This document shows, piece after piece, positions 8,162-17,903 of a stretch of DNA of 64,000 nucleotides. The position numbers were made by a program, and so were the translations under genes. The stretch's first letter is position 1. Every line of letters starts with the position of its first letter. The stretch comes from Paucisalibacillus globulus (lineage in GTDB: Bacteria > Bacillota > Bacilli > Bacillales > Amphibacillaceae), in the NCBI RefSeq assembly GCF_900184735.1, contig NZ_LT855392.1:217949-281948 (forward strand), read 5' to 3'. The notes beneath the pieces are model-generated. The model was not told the DNA's origin. It made no database searches and was given only the letters and a program-made list of their open reading frames with translations.

Positions 8162-8827
8162 TTATCGTTTTAGTTTATCTCTTAACATTTCCAATTCTGT
8201 GTTTACATCATTACTTTCATCATATTTCTGGTCCAGCTTATCCATGTCATAATCGAGACCTTTTCTTAACTCTTCTAATGTCTCTGCTTCCGCCAATGCC
8301 CGATTAGCCTTTTCTTCTAATTGGTCAAAAGTAGTTAAACGAACGTTTGATTGAGACAACCCAATCTCGTTTAATTGTTGTTTACTCTTGGCAGTAGCTA
8401 ATTTTCCAATAATCCGGTCACGTTGTTCGGAAAGTTGGTTTAAGTCTTGGGTTAGTTTTTCCTGGACTAATGTCATTTGTTCGACCTTAAGTCCAGCTAT
8501 TTCATATTGTTTTTCATAATTTTGCTTTTTAGGTTCCAAGCTTACTTTCTCATCCAAAAACCTACGTGCTTTATCCTCATCACCAGTTTCTAAAGATTTC
8601 ATCGCGTACCGTTCCATTTTATTCATTTCTGCTTGGCACTCATGAAGGTTCCGTTTCAACCGTTCTCTAAGGGAAATCGCCGCTTCAAGCTCTCCCTTTA
8701 TTTCTCTAACCTCTCGCTCTACTTCTCTTATATATTTCTGGACTTCCGCTTCTGGTTTTTTTGCCTTCTCTATTTTTACTTGTATATTGCTCTCTAAAAT
8801 CGCTCGTAATCGTGTTAGTATACTCAT
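8162..8827 (-). CDS. pspA: PspA/IM30 family envelope-stress protein (YdjF-like)
   Basis: Protein of 221 residues, almost entirely alpha-helical coiled coil, starting MSILTRLRAILESNIQ as PspA/IM30/Vipp1 proteins do. These ESCRT-III-like proteins polymerise on damaged membrane and preserve the proton gradient. The longest frame adds six residues upstream, but ATG 8827 gives the family start, so it is used. It is the first gene of the operon with ydjG, ydjH and ydjI, which in B. subtilis recruit it to the membrane. Expression should be sigma-W dependent (promoter 8867-8893). A frameshifted second copy lies at 24733-25394. Confidence 0.9.
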   Translation of the reverse strand: MSILTRLRAILESNIQVKIEKAKKPEAEVQKYIREVEREVREIKGELEAAISLRERLKRNLHECQAEMNKMERYAMKSLETGDEDKARRFLDEKVSLEPKKQNYEKQYEIAGLKVEQMTLVQEKLTQDLNQLSEQRDRIIGKLATAKSKQQLNEIGLSQSNVRLTTFDQLEEKANRALAEAETLEELRKGLDYDMDKLDQKYDESNDVNTELEMLRDKLKR

Positions 8828-8866
8828 TCCACTACCGCCTTCCACTACTTTTATAGTACCTATTTA

Positions 8867-8893
8867 TACGTAATATTGGAATAGAAGGTTTCA
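8867..8893 (-). promoter_or_regulatory. Sigma-W-type promoter of the pspA-ydjGHI operon
   Basis: On the minus strand TGAAAC (complement of 8888-8893), a 17-base spacer and CGTA followed by TA (8867-8870) match the ECF sigma-W consensus TGAAAC-N16/17-CGTATA. It lies about 40 bases before the pspA start. The same promoter is kept at 25435-25461 in front of the broken copy. Confidence 0.85.
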
Positions 8894-9079
8894 AGATAAG
8901 AAAAGCTGGATGGTTTACCTACTAAAAAAGCATTTTTATCCAATGTTAGAAACTTTAACCACACGGGTGTACAGTCTCTTAAACTTGTATAAATCAAACA
9001 TACGAGTACCATATTAAGCTTACATTATTAGGAAATTATCTTGCAACTACCGTTGGTACGAATTAAAGGAGAATATACT

Positions 9080-10493
9080 ATGGATAAAACTACCTATCAA
9101 GGTACAAATAAAATGATCATTGGGATTGTATTTGGTGTTATTACTTTCTGGCTATTTGCTCAGGCCATGGTAAACATTGTACCCGCAGCACAAGAGGATT
9201 TGGGTGTTAATTTAGGGACATTAAATATCGCTATAAGTCTTACCTCATTGTTCTCTGGGATGTTTATTGTTGTAGCCGGAGGGCTGGCAGACCGGGTAGG
9301 TAGAAAGAAACTCACCTATGTTGGGTTAATTTTTAGTGTTATTGGTTCTTTATTTCTTGTCCTTGCACAGGGGTCTATTCTGTTAATTATTGGTCGTGTC
9401 TTACAGGGATTATCGGCTGCGTGTATTATGCCAGCTACAATCGCTTTTGATGAAGGCATATTTTGAAGGTAAAGAAAGGCAACGAGCCTTAAGTTATTGG
9501 TCTATCGGTTCTTGGGGTGGTTCTGGTGTGACATCTTTTGCTGGGGGAGCAATTGCAACCTACATGGGTTGGAAATGGATTTTTATTATTTCCATTATCT
9601 TCGCGTTACTAGTTAGGGATGTACCTGAAAGTAAAACAGAGACAACGGATTAATTCAAATTCGACTACGGTGGTCTAACCATATTCATTATAACTATGCT
9701 TGCTTTAAACATTGTGATCACACAAGGAGCTGATTTTAGATGGACTAGCCTATTAACTCTGTGTTTGATAGCAATTGTAATTATAGGGATCATTGCCTTT
9801 GTCCGTTATGAAGGAAAACGGGAACACAGTCCACTAATTGATTTTAAGTTATTTAAAAACAAACCCTATACAGGAGCAACTATTTCTAACTTTTTGTTAA
9901 ATGCTGTCGCTGGTACTCTAATCGTTGCCAATACGTATGTCCAAGTAGGACGTGGCTTTACAGCATTTCAATCCGGAATGTTATCTATTGGTTACTTAGT
10001 AGCGGTCCTGGCCATGATTCGTGTTGGTGAAAAAGTTATGCAACGGGTTGGGGCCATAAATCCAATGATTTGGGGGACTATTGGTACTTTAATAGGAGTT
10101 GCCATCATGGGATTAACCTTTTTACCTGACTTTATGTACACCATTGCGGTTTTTGTTGGATTTATCTTATTTGGGTTAGGTCTTGGTATGTATGCTACTC
10201 CATCGACTGATACAGCCGTTGCCGGTGCTCCTGAAAATAAGGTTGGAGAAGCTTCCGGAATTTATAAAATGGCAAGTTCATTAGGTAATGCATTTGGAGT
10301 TGCTATATCTGCGACGGTTTATAGTATAGTAGCTAACGTGAGTTCCGTCAATGTGGCCGCGACTGCAGGGATTATAACAAATGTTATTTTTGCTATACTA
10401 TCATTAATCGCTATTATCGTACTAGTTCCAAAAAGTATTACTGAAACCAAAAGAACGAGACCAACTACAAAACCATTAGGTGCAGGACGTTAA
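9080..10493 (+). pseudogene. Broken DHA2-type MFS transporter
   Basis: The three readable pieces together form one major facilitator protein of about 465 residues. The first piece (from ATG 9080, ribosome binding site AAAGGAG) carries helices 1-4 and the GRKK loop. At about 9440 an extra T shifts the frame: removing one T from GCTTTTGATG restores ALMKAYFEGKERQ. A TAA at 9651 then stops the second piece after ETTD, although the same frame continues without a break as FKFDYGGLTIF. The third piece runs to 10493. With one frameshift and one nonsense codon the gene is very probably non-functional unless the sequence has errors. Substrate unknown. Confidence 0.85.
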
Positions 10494-10531
10494 CGGGATG
10501 TTCCAGAGAGAAAGAAAGGCGATGAAAGGCA

Positions 10532-11725
10532 ATGAAAGAAAAATTAATGAAAATGCTGGAATCACGAAACGACGAAATGATTAAGATTCGACGATATTTA
10601 CATGAGAATCCAGAACTATCCTTTGAAGAAGAAAAAACAGCTAACTATATTGCTGATTTCTACAAGGATAAGGATGTTGAAATTGAAACGAACGTTGGGA
10701 ATGGATACGGGATAATTGTTACCATTAAGGGTGGAAAAGAAGGCAAGACCATCGGATTACGAGCGGACTTTGATGCCTTACCAATCACTGAGCAAGCAAA
10801 TGTCCCGTTCAAGTCCAAAAATGATGGGGTCATGCATGCATGTGGTCATGATGCTCATACGGCATATCTACTTGTTCTCGCTGACTGTCTGATTCAACTG
10901 AAGGATGAGTTAAAAGGTAAGGTTAAAATCATTCACCAACATGCAGAGGAGGTACCACCTGGTGGTGCAAAAAGTATTATGGAAACAGGTAAACTGGACG
11001 AATTAGAAGCTATTTTTGGTATACATCTTCTACCTCTCGCTCCTGCAGGAACAGTCGGTTATCATAGTGGTTATTCATTTAATGGAAGAACCTATTTTAA
11101 ATTAGTGATTAAAGGTAAAGGCGGACATGGCTCTTCCCCAGATAAGGCCAATGATTCCATTGTCGCAGGTAGCTATTTCGTTACAGCAGTTCAAACCATC
11201 ATAAGTCGTAGAGTCACCCCGATGAAATCTGGAGTTGTGACCATCGGTTCGTTTGACGGAAAAGGAACCTTCAATGTTATTAAAGACAGTATTGTAATTG
11301 AAGGAGATATCCGTTATTCCGATGACGAGGTCCAAAACGTAATTGAACAAGAATTTCATCGAATAGTTAAGGGAATAGAAGAGTTATTTGGTGTAGCTTG
11401 CGAATTAACGTATACACCGGATTACCCACCTCTATATAATGACCCGGAATTAACAGAATTTATTGCTGATGTACTTAAAAATTCGAATGAAAAAGAAATT
11501 AAGAAAGTAGAAGAGTTCCCTAAAATGGCACCATCCGATGATTTTGCCTATTATCTAGAGAAAATCCCTGGTTCTTATTTCTATATTGGTTGTACACCAA
11601 AAGGCGTTAGCGAACCTTACTTTAATCACCATCCGAAATTTGATTTGGATGAGGATGCTCTTCTTGTAGCAGCAAAAGCAGTTGGAGAAGTAACATATAA
11701 CTTTTTGGAAGAAAGTAAGGATTGA
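10532..11725 (+). CDS. M20-family amidohydrolase / metallopeptidase
   Basis: Cytosolic enzyme of 397 residues of the M20D type (N-acyl amino acid amidohydrolases, hippurate hydrolase, IAA-amino acid hydrolase). Metal-ligand motifs are visible: MHACGHDAHTA near residue 105, HQHAEEVPPGGA near 135 with the catalytic EE pair, and the dimerisation-domain GGHGSSPD near 197. A late HHPKFDLDEDAL completes the metal site. The start at ATG 10532 has only a weak binding site (GAAAGG). It follows the broken MFS gene by about 40 bases, and the two may once have formed an uptake and hydrolysis pair for an N-acylated compound or short peptide. Confidence 0.85.
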   Translation: MKEKLMKMLESRNDEMIKIRRYLHENPELSFEEEKTANYIADFYKDKDVEIETNVGNGYGIIVTIKGGKEGKTIGLRADFDALPITEQANVPFKSKNDGVMHACGHDAHTAYLLVLADCLIQLKDELKGKVKIIHQHAEEVPPGGAKSIMETGKLDELEAIFGIHLLPLAPAGTVGYHSGYSFNGRTYFKLVIKGKGGHGSSPDKANDSIVAGSYFVTAVQTIISRRVTPMKSGVVTIGSFDGKGTFNVIKDSIVIEGDIRYSDDEVQNVIEQEFHRIVKGIEELFGVACELTYTPDYPPLYNDPELTEFIADVLKNSNEKEIKKVEEFPKMAPSDDFAYYLEKIPGSYFYIGCTPKGVSEPYFNHHPKFDLDEDALLVAAKAVGEVTYNFLEESKD

Positions 11726-11740
11726 ATTCTTGATGTTAAA

Positions 11741-11777
11741 AAAGCACAACAGACCTCTTTGAAGTTTGTTGTGCTTT
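11741..11777 (+). terminator. Terminator after the M20 gene
   Basis: Perfect stem AAAGCACAACA (11741-11751) with TGTTGTGCTTT (11767-11777). The run of A before the stem lets it work on the minus strand as well, where it would end the ger operon. Confidence 0.7.
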
Positions 11778-11782
11778 AATAG

Positions 11783-11935
11783 TCACCCGTTATAACTATC
11801 CTTCTTCCATGGCGGATTACCTTTTTCAAGTAGCTTTTGATTTATTCTATAGACAGCATAAGGTATTACAAAAGCCAGAACGGTACCTATAATAATAAGT
11901 TTTTCAGGAATGAACCCTAGTAAAAAATCAAACAC
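11783..11935 (-). CDS. Small membrane protein at the end of the ger operon
   Basis: Frame of 50 codons beginning with a GTG just after the gerC-type gene, reading MFDFLLGFIPEK. One membrane helix (about residues 12-31) is followed by a charged tail with the motif INQKLLEKGNPPWKK. Small proteins with this INQ...KGDPPWK tail are, from my recollection, found beside other Bacillaceae germinant receptor operons (compare the small gene in the B. subtilis yfkQRST cluster). The ribosome binding site (GGTGGGA) is very close to the GTG, so the start is uncertain. A function in germination is inferred from position only. Confidence 0.55.
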   Translation of the reverse strand: MFDFLLGFIPEKLIIIGTVLAFVIPYAVYRINQKLLEKGNPPWKKDSYNG

Positions 11936-11951
11936 ACTCCCACCATACTTT

Positions 11952-13127
11952 CTATTCTTTAGATTTATCTACTACACCATCAGTGCGAACTTCCGCCTTG
12001 ACCGTAACTTTCACATTACTTTCACTAAAATAGTTCTCACCACGTTCCCAGTCCTTTTTTACCTTTTTCCATGTATCATAGTGGAATTTCTCTAGTTTAT
12101 CTGCGAAGCCGAATATATCTGCCTCAAGTTCTTTTTGAGCTTTGTCAATTACTTGATTTGTAATAGCTTTTACTTTTTCAGATATTTCCTCTTCTAGTTC
12201 TTGAATGACTTTAGGGTCTTCTAGTATGACGGTACCAAAAGTTTCTTGTATTTCACCTTCCATTTGTATCGTCACATTAATATCGATGTTATCCGGACGA
12301 TCTGCATCAATAGTTATTTTACTTTTTGATTTCATGATCGAATACGCAGTTAAATGTTCCTTATAGTTTATAACAACTGGTCCTTGTACTTCCTGTCCCG
12401 TTATTAATTCAAATCCAAGCATCTCCTCCAAATCTAGATTACCGATTATACTTTTAGAAACTCCTTTATAAACAGCCCCACCCTCAAAAGTTATCTTCTT
12501 ATCATCTGCTGTTACCTCTGAGAGTACGAAACTACTTTTACTAAGTAAATACTCATGAATATCACCAATTCTTACGGGCTTCATTTCACCTGTCTTTCGC
12601 ATGCTATTTTCCAGAATTCTATCGATATACCGGGCAGGTAGCTTTTCTGTATCGGGTTGAACATTTAAAATATCCATTGCTTTTCCTTTTGAAACGATGA
12701 CTTTAATTCCTCGACGAGTATCTCTATTTCGGATAAACACATCCAGTACATTGGCAAAAAGCTCCGGTATAGCTAGTACTTCTTCCGAAACAATGATTAA
12801 CTTTAAGTGTTCAAAAAATGGCATTTTATTTGTCTGGTTTGCCAAGTTCTGAGCAATATCATAAATACTAGTCCCACTTGCAGATAAATTCATAAAGCTC
12901 TTACCACCACCTCCCCCACTTTGACTAGGGGTGCCCAGGCCAGATGGTACGGCAAACTGGTTCGTTAATATTAATTGATAATTTCCATCTGATTTGCCTT
13001 CTTCAGCTACGTCAATTGCCATTCCTACAATAAAACCGCGTTCTTCAATATTAACTGAATCCCAACAACCTGAGAGTAACATTAGGGCAATAAAACAGCT
13101 CAAAGCTTTATTTATTCGCTTTATCAT
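11952..13127 (-). CDS. Germinant receptor C subunit (GerAC family lipoprotein)
   Basis: Lipoprotein of 391 residues with a signal peptide and lipobox LLSGCW (Cys near residue 21), then the opening WDSVNIEERGFIVGMAID typical of Ger(x)C proteins. A Gly-rich loop (SQSGGGGGKSF) lies near residue 75. GerAC-type subunits sit on the outer face of the spore inner membrane and are needed with the A and B subunits for response to nutrient germinants. Its start overlaps the B-subunit gene by 20 bases. The germinant recognised cannot be read from sequence. Confidence 0.9.
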   Translation of the reverse strand: MIKRINKALSCFIALMLLSGCWDSVNIEERGFIVGMAIDVAEEGKSDGNYQLILTNQFAVPSGLGTPSQSGGGGGKSFMNLSASGTSIYDIAQNLANQTNKMPFFEHLKLIIVSEEVLAIPELFANVLDVFIRNRDTRRGIKVIVSKGKAMDILNVQPDTEKLPARYIDRILENSMRKTGEMKPVRIGDIHEYLLSKSSFVLSEVTADDKKITFEGGAVYKGVSKSIIGNLDLEEMLGFELITGQEVQGPVVINYKEHLTAYSIMKSKSKITIDADRPDNIDINVTIQMEGEIQETFGTVILEDPKVIQELEEEISEKVKAITNQVIDKAQKELEADIFGFADKLEKFHYDTWKKVKKDWERGENYFSESNVKVTVKAEVRTDGVVDKSKE

Positions 13128-14226
13128 TACGCCCCACTCCTCTTATTTTAGCTGCAAAGACCAATATGATTGTTATCGAAAATGCAAACGAAACCAGAAA
13201 CATATGGATGAAGTCTTGAAACATATTAATTTGACTAATATTCCTAGGGAGTAGAGCAATATAGTATATGATTGGACTCAATATGATAACAAGCTTAACT
13301 TTCTTCATACGCTTCAAAACAGAATTTAATGCTAAAATAGCTGCATCAAATGCCAATGTGGTTCCATTAAAAACACCCATTGTCCAAACAATAAAGAAGA
13401 ATGCTTCTACTCTTTCTAATATACCCCCTGGTACCTCTATTCGTTTCGCCAAATCAATGGTAGGAAATAATAAGTTGGATGTTGCCGCATGTCCAAAAAT
13501 CATGAGACAGAATAAATAGACTAATATGAACAACACAATGGGGATCAACATACCAAGCATAGCGAGTTTAGGTGCTTTTTTTGGCTTATCCACAAAGGCA
13601 ATATAGAATAAGACAATACTAAACCCCATATAAGCCATTACACTGGTTTGTAATCCTTTTACATAACTCTTAAGATCGGTTTGAAATACTGGCAATAAAT
13701 TAGTCACATCAACCCACTTTATATTAATCACCAATACAAATAGTAATACGATATTAATGATTGGAAAAAACAACATATTTAAGCGAAATAAGGCTGCTCG
13801 AGAACCACATACGGCATAGACTATCACCAGTAAAAATGAGAGGGAAACAACTTCAACTGGTGTCTGTTCAAATAAATATTGTTGGGATGTCTGTCCCAGC
13901 ACCCGTATATAATAAGCCGCTACGCCAATAAACAAAACCCCAAATATAAGAGTAAGTACAATCGCAACTGGCTTCGAAAGAATAGTGGAAGCATAAGATA
14001 AAAAGGATTGTCCAGGAAAGCTTGCTGCAAGTCGAGCCATCATCCAAATAATTAGAAGACTAAATCCACCTGCAACTAAGAGAACAATCCATCCATCAGA
14101 ACCATTCATATCATTGGAAATTTCCTTTGGTAACGAGAGAATGTCAACACTAATAACGATGGATGGCAAGGCAATCATTAATTCTCTACCACTAATTTTC
14201 TCATCACCATATTTGAATGATCTCAT
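13108..14226 (-). CDS. Germinant receptor B subunit (GerAB family permease)
   Basis: Membrane protein of 372 residues with about ten helices, belonging to the spore germination permease branch of the amino acid/polyamine/organocation superfamily. It begins with a polar segment (KYGDEKISGRELMIALPSIVISVDILSLPK) that leads into helix 1. In GerA-type receptors this subunit is thought to bind the germinant. Overlaps of four bases with the A subunit gene and 20 bases with the C subunit gene show a tightly coupled operon. Confidence 0.9.
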   Translation of the reverse strand: MRSFKYGDEKISGRELMIALPSIVISVDILSLPKEISNDMNGSDGWIVLLVAGGFSLLIIWMMARLAASFPGQSFLSYASTILSKPVAIVLTLIFGVLFIGVAAYYIRVLGQTSQQYLFEQTPVEVVSLSFLLVIVYAVCGSRAALFRLNMLFFPIINIVLLFVLVINIKWVDVTNLLPVFQTDLKSYVKGLQTSVMAYMGFSIVLFYIAFVDKPKKAPKLAMLGMLIPIVLFILVYLFCLMIFGHAATSNLLFPTIDLAKRIEVPGGILERVEAFFFIVWTMGVFNGTTLAFDAAILALNSVLKRMKKVKLVIILSPIIYYIALLPRNISQINMFQDFIHMFLVSFAFSITIILVFAAKIRGVGRNDKANK

Positions 14227-15779
14227 CCACCGTTTGCTCCTTTATCAACAGATTTTGCATCCTTAGGAGCCAAAAACTTTGGCCTTTCTGTTAGCATCGT
14301 CATCGGTGCACGGATGACAAGGTCTTTCCAGTCCCCTACCATAGTTGGTGTAAAAGGTGTTGAATATGGTATACCAAAACTCTTTAAATTGACCACATGA
14401 ATATTAATCATAATATAGACAAGTACGATTCCATATAAACCAAAAATTGCTGCAGCTAGCATAAAACCAATGCGTAAGATACGGAATGTAATACCGATAC
14501 TGAATGTTGGATTTGCAAATGCAGCAATAGCAGTCAGACCGATTACTATTACCATAATTGGACTAACGATACCTGCTGAAACAGCCGCTTCTCCAATTAC
14601 CAACCCACCTACAATTCCAATTGTCTGACCAATTGGTGTAGGGAGTCTTATACCGGCCTCCTGTAGTAATTCCATTGTGATTACCATTAAAAATGCCTCC
14701 ACTACCGGAGGAAATGGAACACCTTCCCTTGATGCAGCGATAGAAAGCGCAAGATCAGTTGGTAGCATTCCTGGATGTATGGTTACTAATGAAATATATA
14801 AACCTGGCAGAAATAGTGCCATAAAAGCGGCGAGATAGCGTAAGAATCTTAGTAATGAACCTATCAACCACCTTTCGTAATAGTCCTCAGGCGATTTTAG
14901 TATATCCCCTAATGTGACAGGTGCGATTAATACAAATGGTGTCCCATCTAACAGAATGACCACTTTTCCCTGTAGGAGTGCTGAGGCTGCTCTGTCCATT
15001 CTCTCCGTATTATTCATCTGTGGAAACGGAGATAGAAAACTATCCTCTATCCACTGTTCAATAAATCCAGCCTCTGGTGCGTCGTCAATATCGATGGTTT
15101 CTATCCGTCGGTTGACCTCTCCAACAATTGCTGGATTAATAACACCGTCCACATAAGCAACAACAAGACTTCGCTTGCTACGTCGACCAATTTGATGTGT
15201 CTTAAATCTTAGATCTGGGCTCTGAAGGGATCTTCTAAGTAGCGATAAATTTGTTCCAAGATTCTCAACAAACGCCGTTTTGGGTCCACGAACAACCGTT
15301 TCTGTAGTAGGTGCTTCAATTCCACGACTCTCCCCACCTTTGGTATCCATTAGTAAGACGGTTTCCGTATTATCTAAAAAAAGGACTGTTTTACCCGAAA
15401 GAATTCCATTAGTAACATCATCAAGAGTATTCCCTAGCTCTATGGAAGTGATGGAAATAAATGATTGATAGATCTTATGGAATAGCCCTACATTTTCTAT
15501 GGGATACTGCAAATTTTGAGACACATTTTGCAAATTAACTAAAATACTATCCTGTACTAATTGTCTATCGATCAATCCACTGATATAAACAATAGCACTG
15601 GTGATATTTGCCTCCTCAAACTTGATTTCCCTAACTACTAAATCATTTGGAGCATCTAAAAGCTTTTTTAACTGTTGGATATTTGTATTTAAATTACTAT
15701 CTAGTTTGACTGGTTTGCTTGGTGACTCTTCATGTTGCTTTGATTTCTTATTGCTCCTCGTATATACTCGACGTACCAT
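14223..15779 (-). CDS. Germinant receptor A subunit (GerAA family)
   Basis: Protein of 518 residues. A basic N-terminus (RRVYTRSNKKSKQHEESPSK) is followed by a soluble domain of about 270 residues, then several membrane helices in the C-terminal half (FLPGLYISLVTIHPGMLPTDL near residue 320, and the conserved PFPPVVEAFLMVITMELLQEAGIRLP near 350-375). These are hallmarks of the GerA/SpoVAF family, whose A subunits oligomerise into ion channels of the spore inner membrane. First gene of the operon; expression is expected in the forespore from the sigma-G-like promoter at 15856-15885. Confidence 0.9.
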   Translation of the reverse strand: MVRRVYTRSNKKSKQHEESPSKPVKLDSNLNTNIQQLKKLLDAPNDLVVREIKFEEANITSAIVYISGLIDRQLVQDSILVNLQNVSQNLQYPIENVGLFHKIYQSFISITSIELGNTLDDVTNGILSGKTVLFLDNTETVLLMDTKGGESRGIEAPTTETVVRGPKTAFVENLGTNLSLLRRSLQSPDLRFKTHQIGRRSKRSLVVAYVDGVINPAIVGEVNRRIETIDIDDAPEAGFIEQWIEDSFLSPFPQMNNTERMDRAASALLQGKVVILLDGTPFVLIAPVTLGDILKSPEDYYERWLIGSLLRFLRYLAAFMALFLPGLYISLVTIHPGMLPTDLALSIAASREGVPFPPVVEAFLMVITMELLQEAGIRLPTPIGQTIGIVGGLVIGEAAVSAGIVSPIMVIVIGLTAIAAFANPTFSIGITFRILRIGFMLAAAIFGLYGIVLVYIMINIHVVNLKSFGIPYSTPFTPTMVGDWKDLVIRAPMTMLTERPKFLAPKDAKSVDKGANGG

Positions 15780-15855
15780 GAAATCCCTCTAGTCTTTAAA
15801 AGTTCTCTCCTTTTGTTTCCCTATTTTATGGTTTTTTATACCAATATTGGTGTTC

Positions 15856-15885
15856 GGTATGTAGATCCTGGTGAACTTCTATTCA
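15856..15885 (-). promoter_or_regulatory. Sigma-G-like promoter of the ger operon
   Basis: On the minus strand TGAATA (complement of 15880-15885), 18 bases, then CATACC (complement of 15856-15861) match the forespore sigma-G pattern TGAATA-N17/18-CATACTA closely. It lies about 77 bases before the first ger start codon. Confidence 0.6.
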
Positions 15886-16024
15886 ATAGAAAATGTATTG
15901 ATTCAACAGGAATATAACTAGTCCAAATTATCTGTACCCTAACTTTATTTGTCTTTAAGGATAGTTTTAAGTTGATTCATTAGTTGCATATACAGGCAAT
16001 AATTTTTCTTCTATAATCAACTTT

Positions 16025-16040
16025 AGAAAACGCTTTCATT
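16025..16040. promoter_or_regulatory. cre site (CcpA operator) upstream of the serine hydrolase
   Basis: AGAAAACGCTTTCATT matches the catabolite-responsive element TGWAANCGNTNWCA except at its first base. It is about 50 bases upstream of the start codon, a position that suits carbon catabolite control. A second cre lies at 32930-32943 before the decayed copy. Confidence 0.65.
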
Positions 16041-16088
16041 ACTAACACCGTTACTTATCTAATATAACCATTAAGGAGGAGAGAAGTT

Positions 16089-17795
16089 TTGCGTAGATTA
16101 CTCTATGTTGTAATGTTCATTACCTTGTTTAGCACCATTTTATTCCACCCTGGAACAACAATGGCAGAATCTAATCATACTCATGAGCCAACTATAGAAA
16201 AACAAAATGCAAAAAAGTCATCATCCAAACCTCACCCAAAATTCACATGGGGAAGCCCTAGACCAATATCACCTGTTCTACATCCCGGCTCAGTTAGAGG
16301 GGCTGGAATGATACAAGAGCCGTTATTGAATATTGGTCCAGTAATGGAAAATATGATTGCTAGCGGAGCATTTCCTGGTGCAGTTACCTTTGTTGCTAAG
16401 GGTGGGCATATCGTTCAACATGAAGCATATGGACATGCATACCTCTATGAAGATGACAACTTTACGGAAGCTGAGAACCAAATTCCAATGAGGAAAGATA
16501 CCATTTTCGACCTTGCTTCCATAAGCAAAATTTTCACTACAACAGCGACAATGAAACTATATGAAGATGGCCACTTCGAGTTGGATGATCCAGTTGCCAT
16601 GCATCTTCCTGAATTCGCTACGAACGGAAAAGAGGATGTAACGATTAGTCAATTAATGACCCATACTTCCGGATTTCCACCAAGTGCACCTGTATATGAT
16701 GTAGAAGGGGACCGTGAAGCAAGGCACCAATATGTACTTCAATACCCTCTCTCTAATGAACCTGGAACAGTATACACTTACAGTGATTTAAACATGATTA
16801 CATTAGGAATCTTAATTGAACGTCTTTCTGGTCAAAGGCTTGACCACTATGTGAAGGAAAACATCACCGAGCCTCTCAACATGAATGATACAATGTATAA
16901 TCCACCTGAATCTTTACAATACAGAATTGCTGCTACAGAGTATATGCCTTGGACAGATAGAGGAATTGTCTGGGGACAAGTTCATGATGAAAAGGCATGG
17001 GCACTCGATGGTATTGCAGGTCATGCTGGAGTCTTCTCCACTGCACATGACTTAGCGATCCTAGCCCATATGTATCTAAATAAAGGTAGCTATGGTGGTA
17101 AACAAATATTGAAGCCTGAAACGGTTGATTTACTAGTAGAAAATCAAATACCTGAATTCCCTGGTGACGATCATGGACTTGGGTGGGAAATGTCACAGAT
17201 GTGGTATATGGAAGGCTTATCAGAAGCCTCCTCATTAGGACATACGGGATATACTGGAACATCGATTGTCATCAATCAAAATAACGATACTATCGCGATT
17301 TTGTTGACGAATCGGGTGCATCCTACTCGCAATACCGTTTCAACTAATCCCGCTAGACGTAAGTTTACAGAACTAGTTGCAGATGCTATTCCAGTGTCGA
17401 TGCCTAATAAGAAAGAAGGAGCATGGTTTGCAGGATATGGCGACCTATTAAATCGGACATTAATTGCAGAAGTGAATTTAGAAACGGATGCAACCCTCTC
17501 ATTTGACACATGGTTTCGAACGGAGCAAGACTATGATTTGGGTATTGTAGAGATTTCAAGTGATGGGGAAAATTGGACAAAAATCTTGGATCCCTTTACA
17601 GGAACAAGTGTGGATTGGTTATCACAAGAAGTAGTGATTCCATCTGAAACAAGTCACATAAGATTCCGTTACGAAACAGATACTTATTACCATGGGCGTG
17701 GGTGGTATATTGCTAATTTAGAGGTGAAGGATTCAGATAATGTAGAAATACCATTAGATTTGATCAGCGATGGTTGGACAAAGAGGAACTATTAA
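16089..17795 (+). CDS. Secreted serine hydrolase (beta-lactamase / penicillin-binding class C fold)
   Basis: Protein of 568 residues with a signal peptide (about 1-26, ending TTMAES). The beta-lactamase-related domain (about 75-440) has the SxxK nucleophile motif SISK near residue 144, a YSD motif (TYSDLN) and HTGYTG near the end of the domain. A C-terminal beta-rich region of about 130 residues (VSIDTWFRTEQDYDLG-like, with FRYETDTYYHGRGWYI) resembles the MAM/immune-inhibitor-type domains of secreted hydrolases. The nearest known relatives are the YbbE/AmiE group of cell-wall amidases and esterases. TTG 16089 follows AAGGAGG and is the only well-placed start. A truncated second copy lies at 32973-33222. 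Confidence 0.85.
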   Translation: MRRLLYVVMFITLFSTILFHPGTTMAESNHTHEPTIEKQNAKKSSSKPHPKFTWGSPRPISPVLHPGSVRGAGMIQEPLLNIGPVMENMIASGAFPGAVTFVAKGGHIVQHEAYGHAYLYEDDNFTEAENQIPMRKDTIFDLASISKIFTTTATMKLYEDGHFELDDPVAMHLPEFATNGKEDVTISQLMTHTSGFPPSAPVYDVEGDREARHQYVLQYPLSNEPGTVYTYSDLNMITLGILIERLSGQRLDHYVKENITEPLNMNDTMYNPPESLQYRIAATEYMPWTDRGIVWGQVHDEKAWALDGIAGHAGVFSTAHDLAILAHMYLNKGSYGGKQILKPETVDLLVENQIPEFPGDDHGLGWEMSQMWYMEGLSEASSLGHTGYTGTSIVINQNNDTIAILLTNRVHPTRNTVSTNPARRKFTELVADAIPVSMPNKKEGAWFAGYGDLLNRTLIAEVNLETDATLSFDTWFRTEQDYDLGIVEISSDGENWTKILDPFTGTSVDWLSQEVVIPSETSHIRFRYETDTYYHGRGWYIANLEVKDSDNVEIPLDLISDGWTKRNY

Positions 17796-17846
17796 AAGAG
17801 ATGTTAGGTATTAAATAGTTCAGATACAAAGCTTCTTTATACTAGA

Positions 17847-17888
17847 AAATGCAGAACCTCATATTTATTTTGAGGTCTGCATTTTTTT
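17847..17888. terminator. Bidirectional terminator between serine hydrolase and catalase
   Basis: Stem AAATGCAGAACCTCA (17847-17861) with TGAGGTCTGCATTT, then a run of seven T. It lies between convergent genes. Confidence 0.85.
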
Positions 17889-17903
17889 AAAGTAATCAAG
17901 TTA

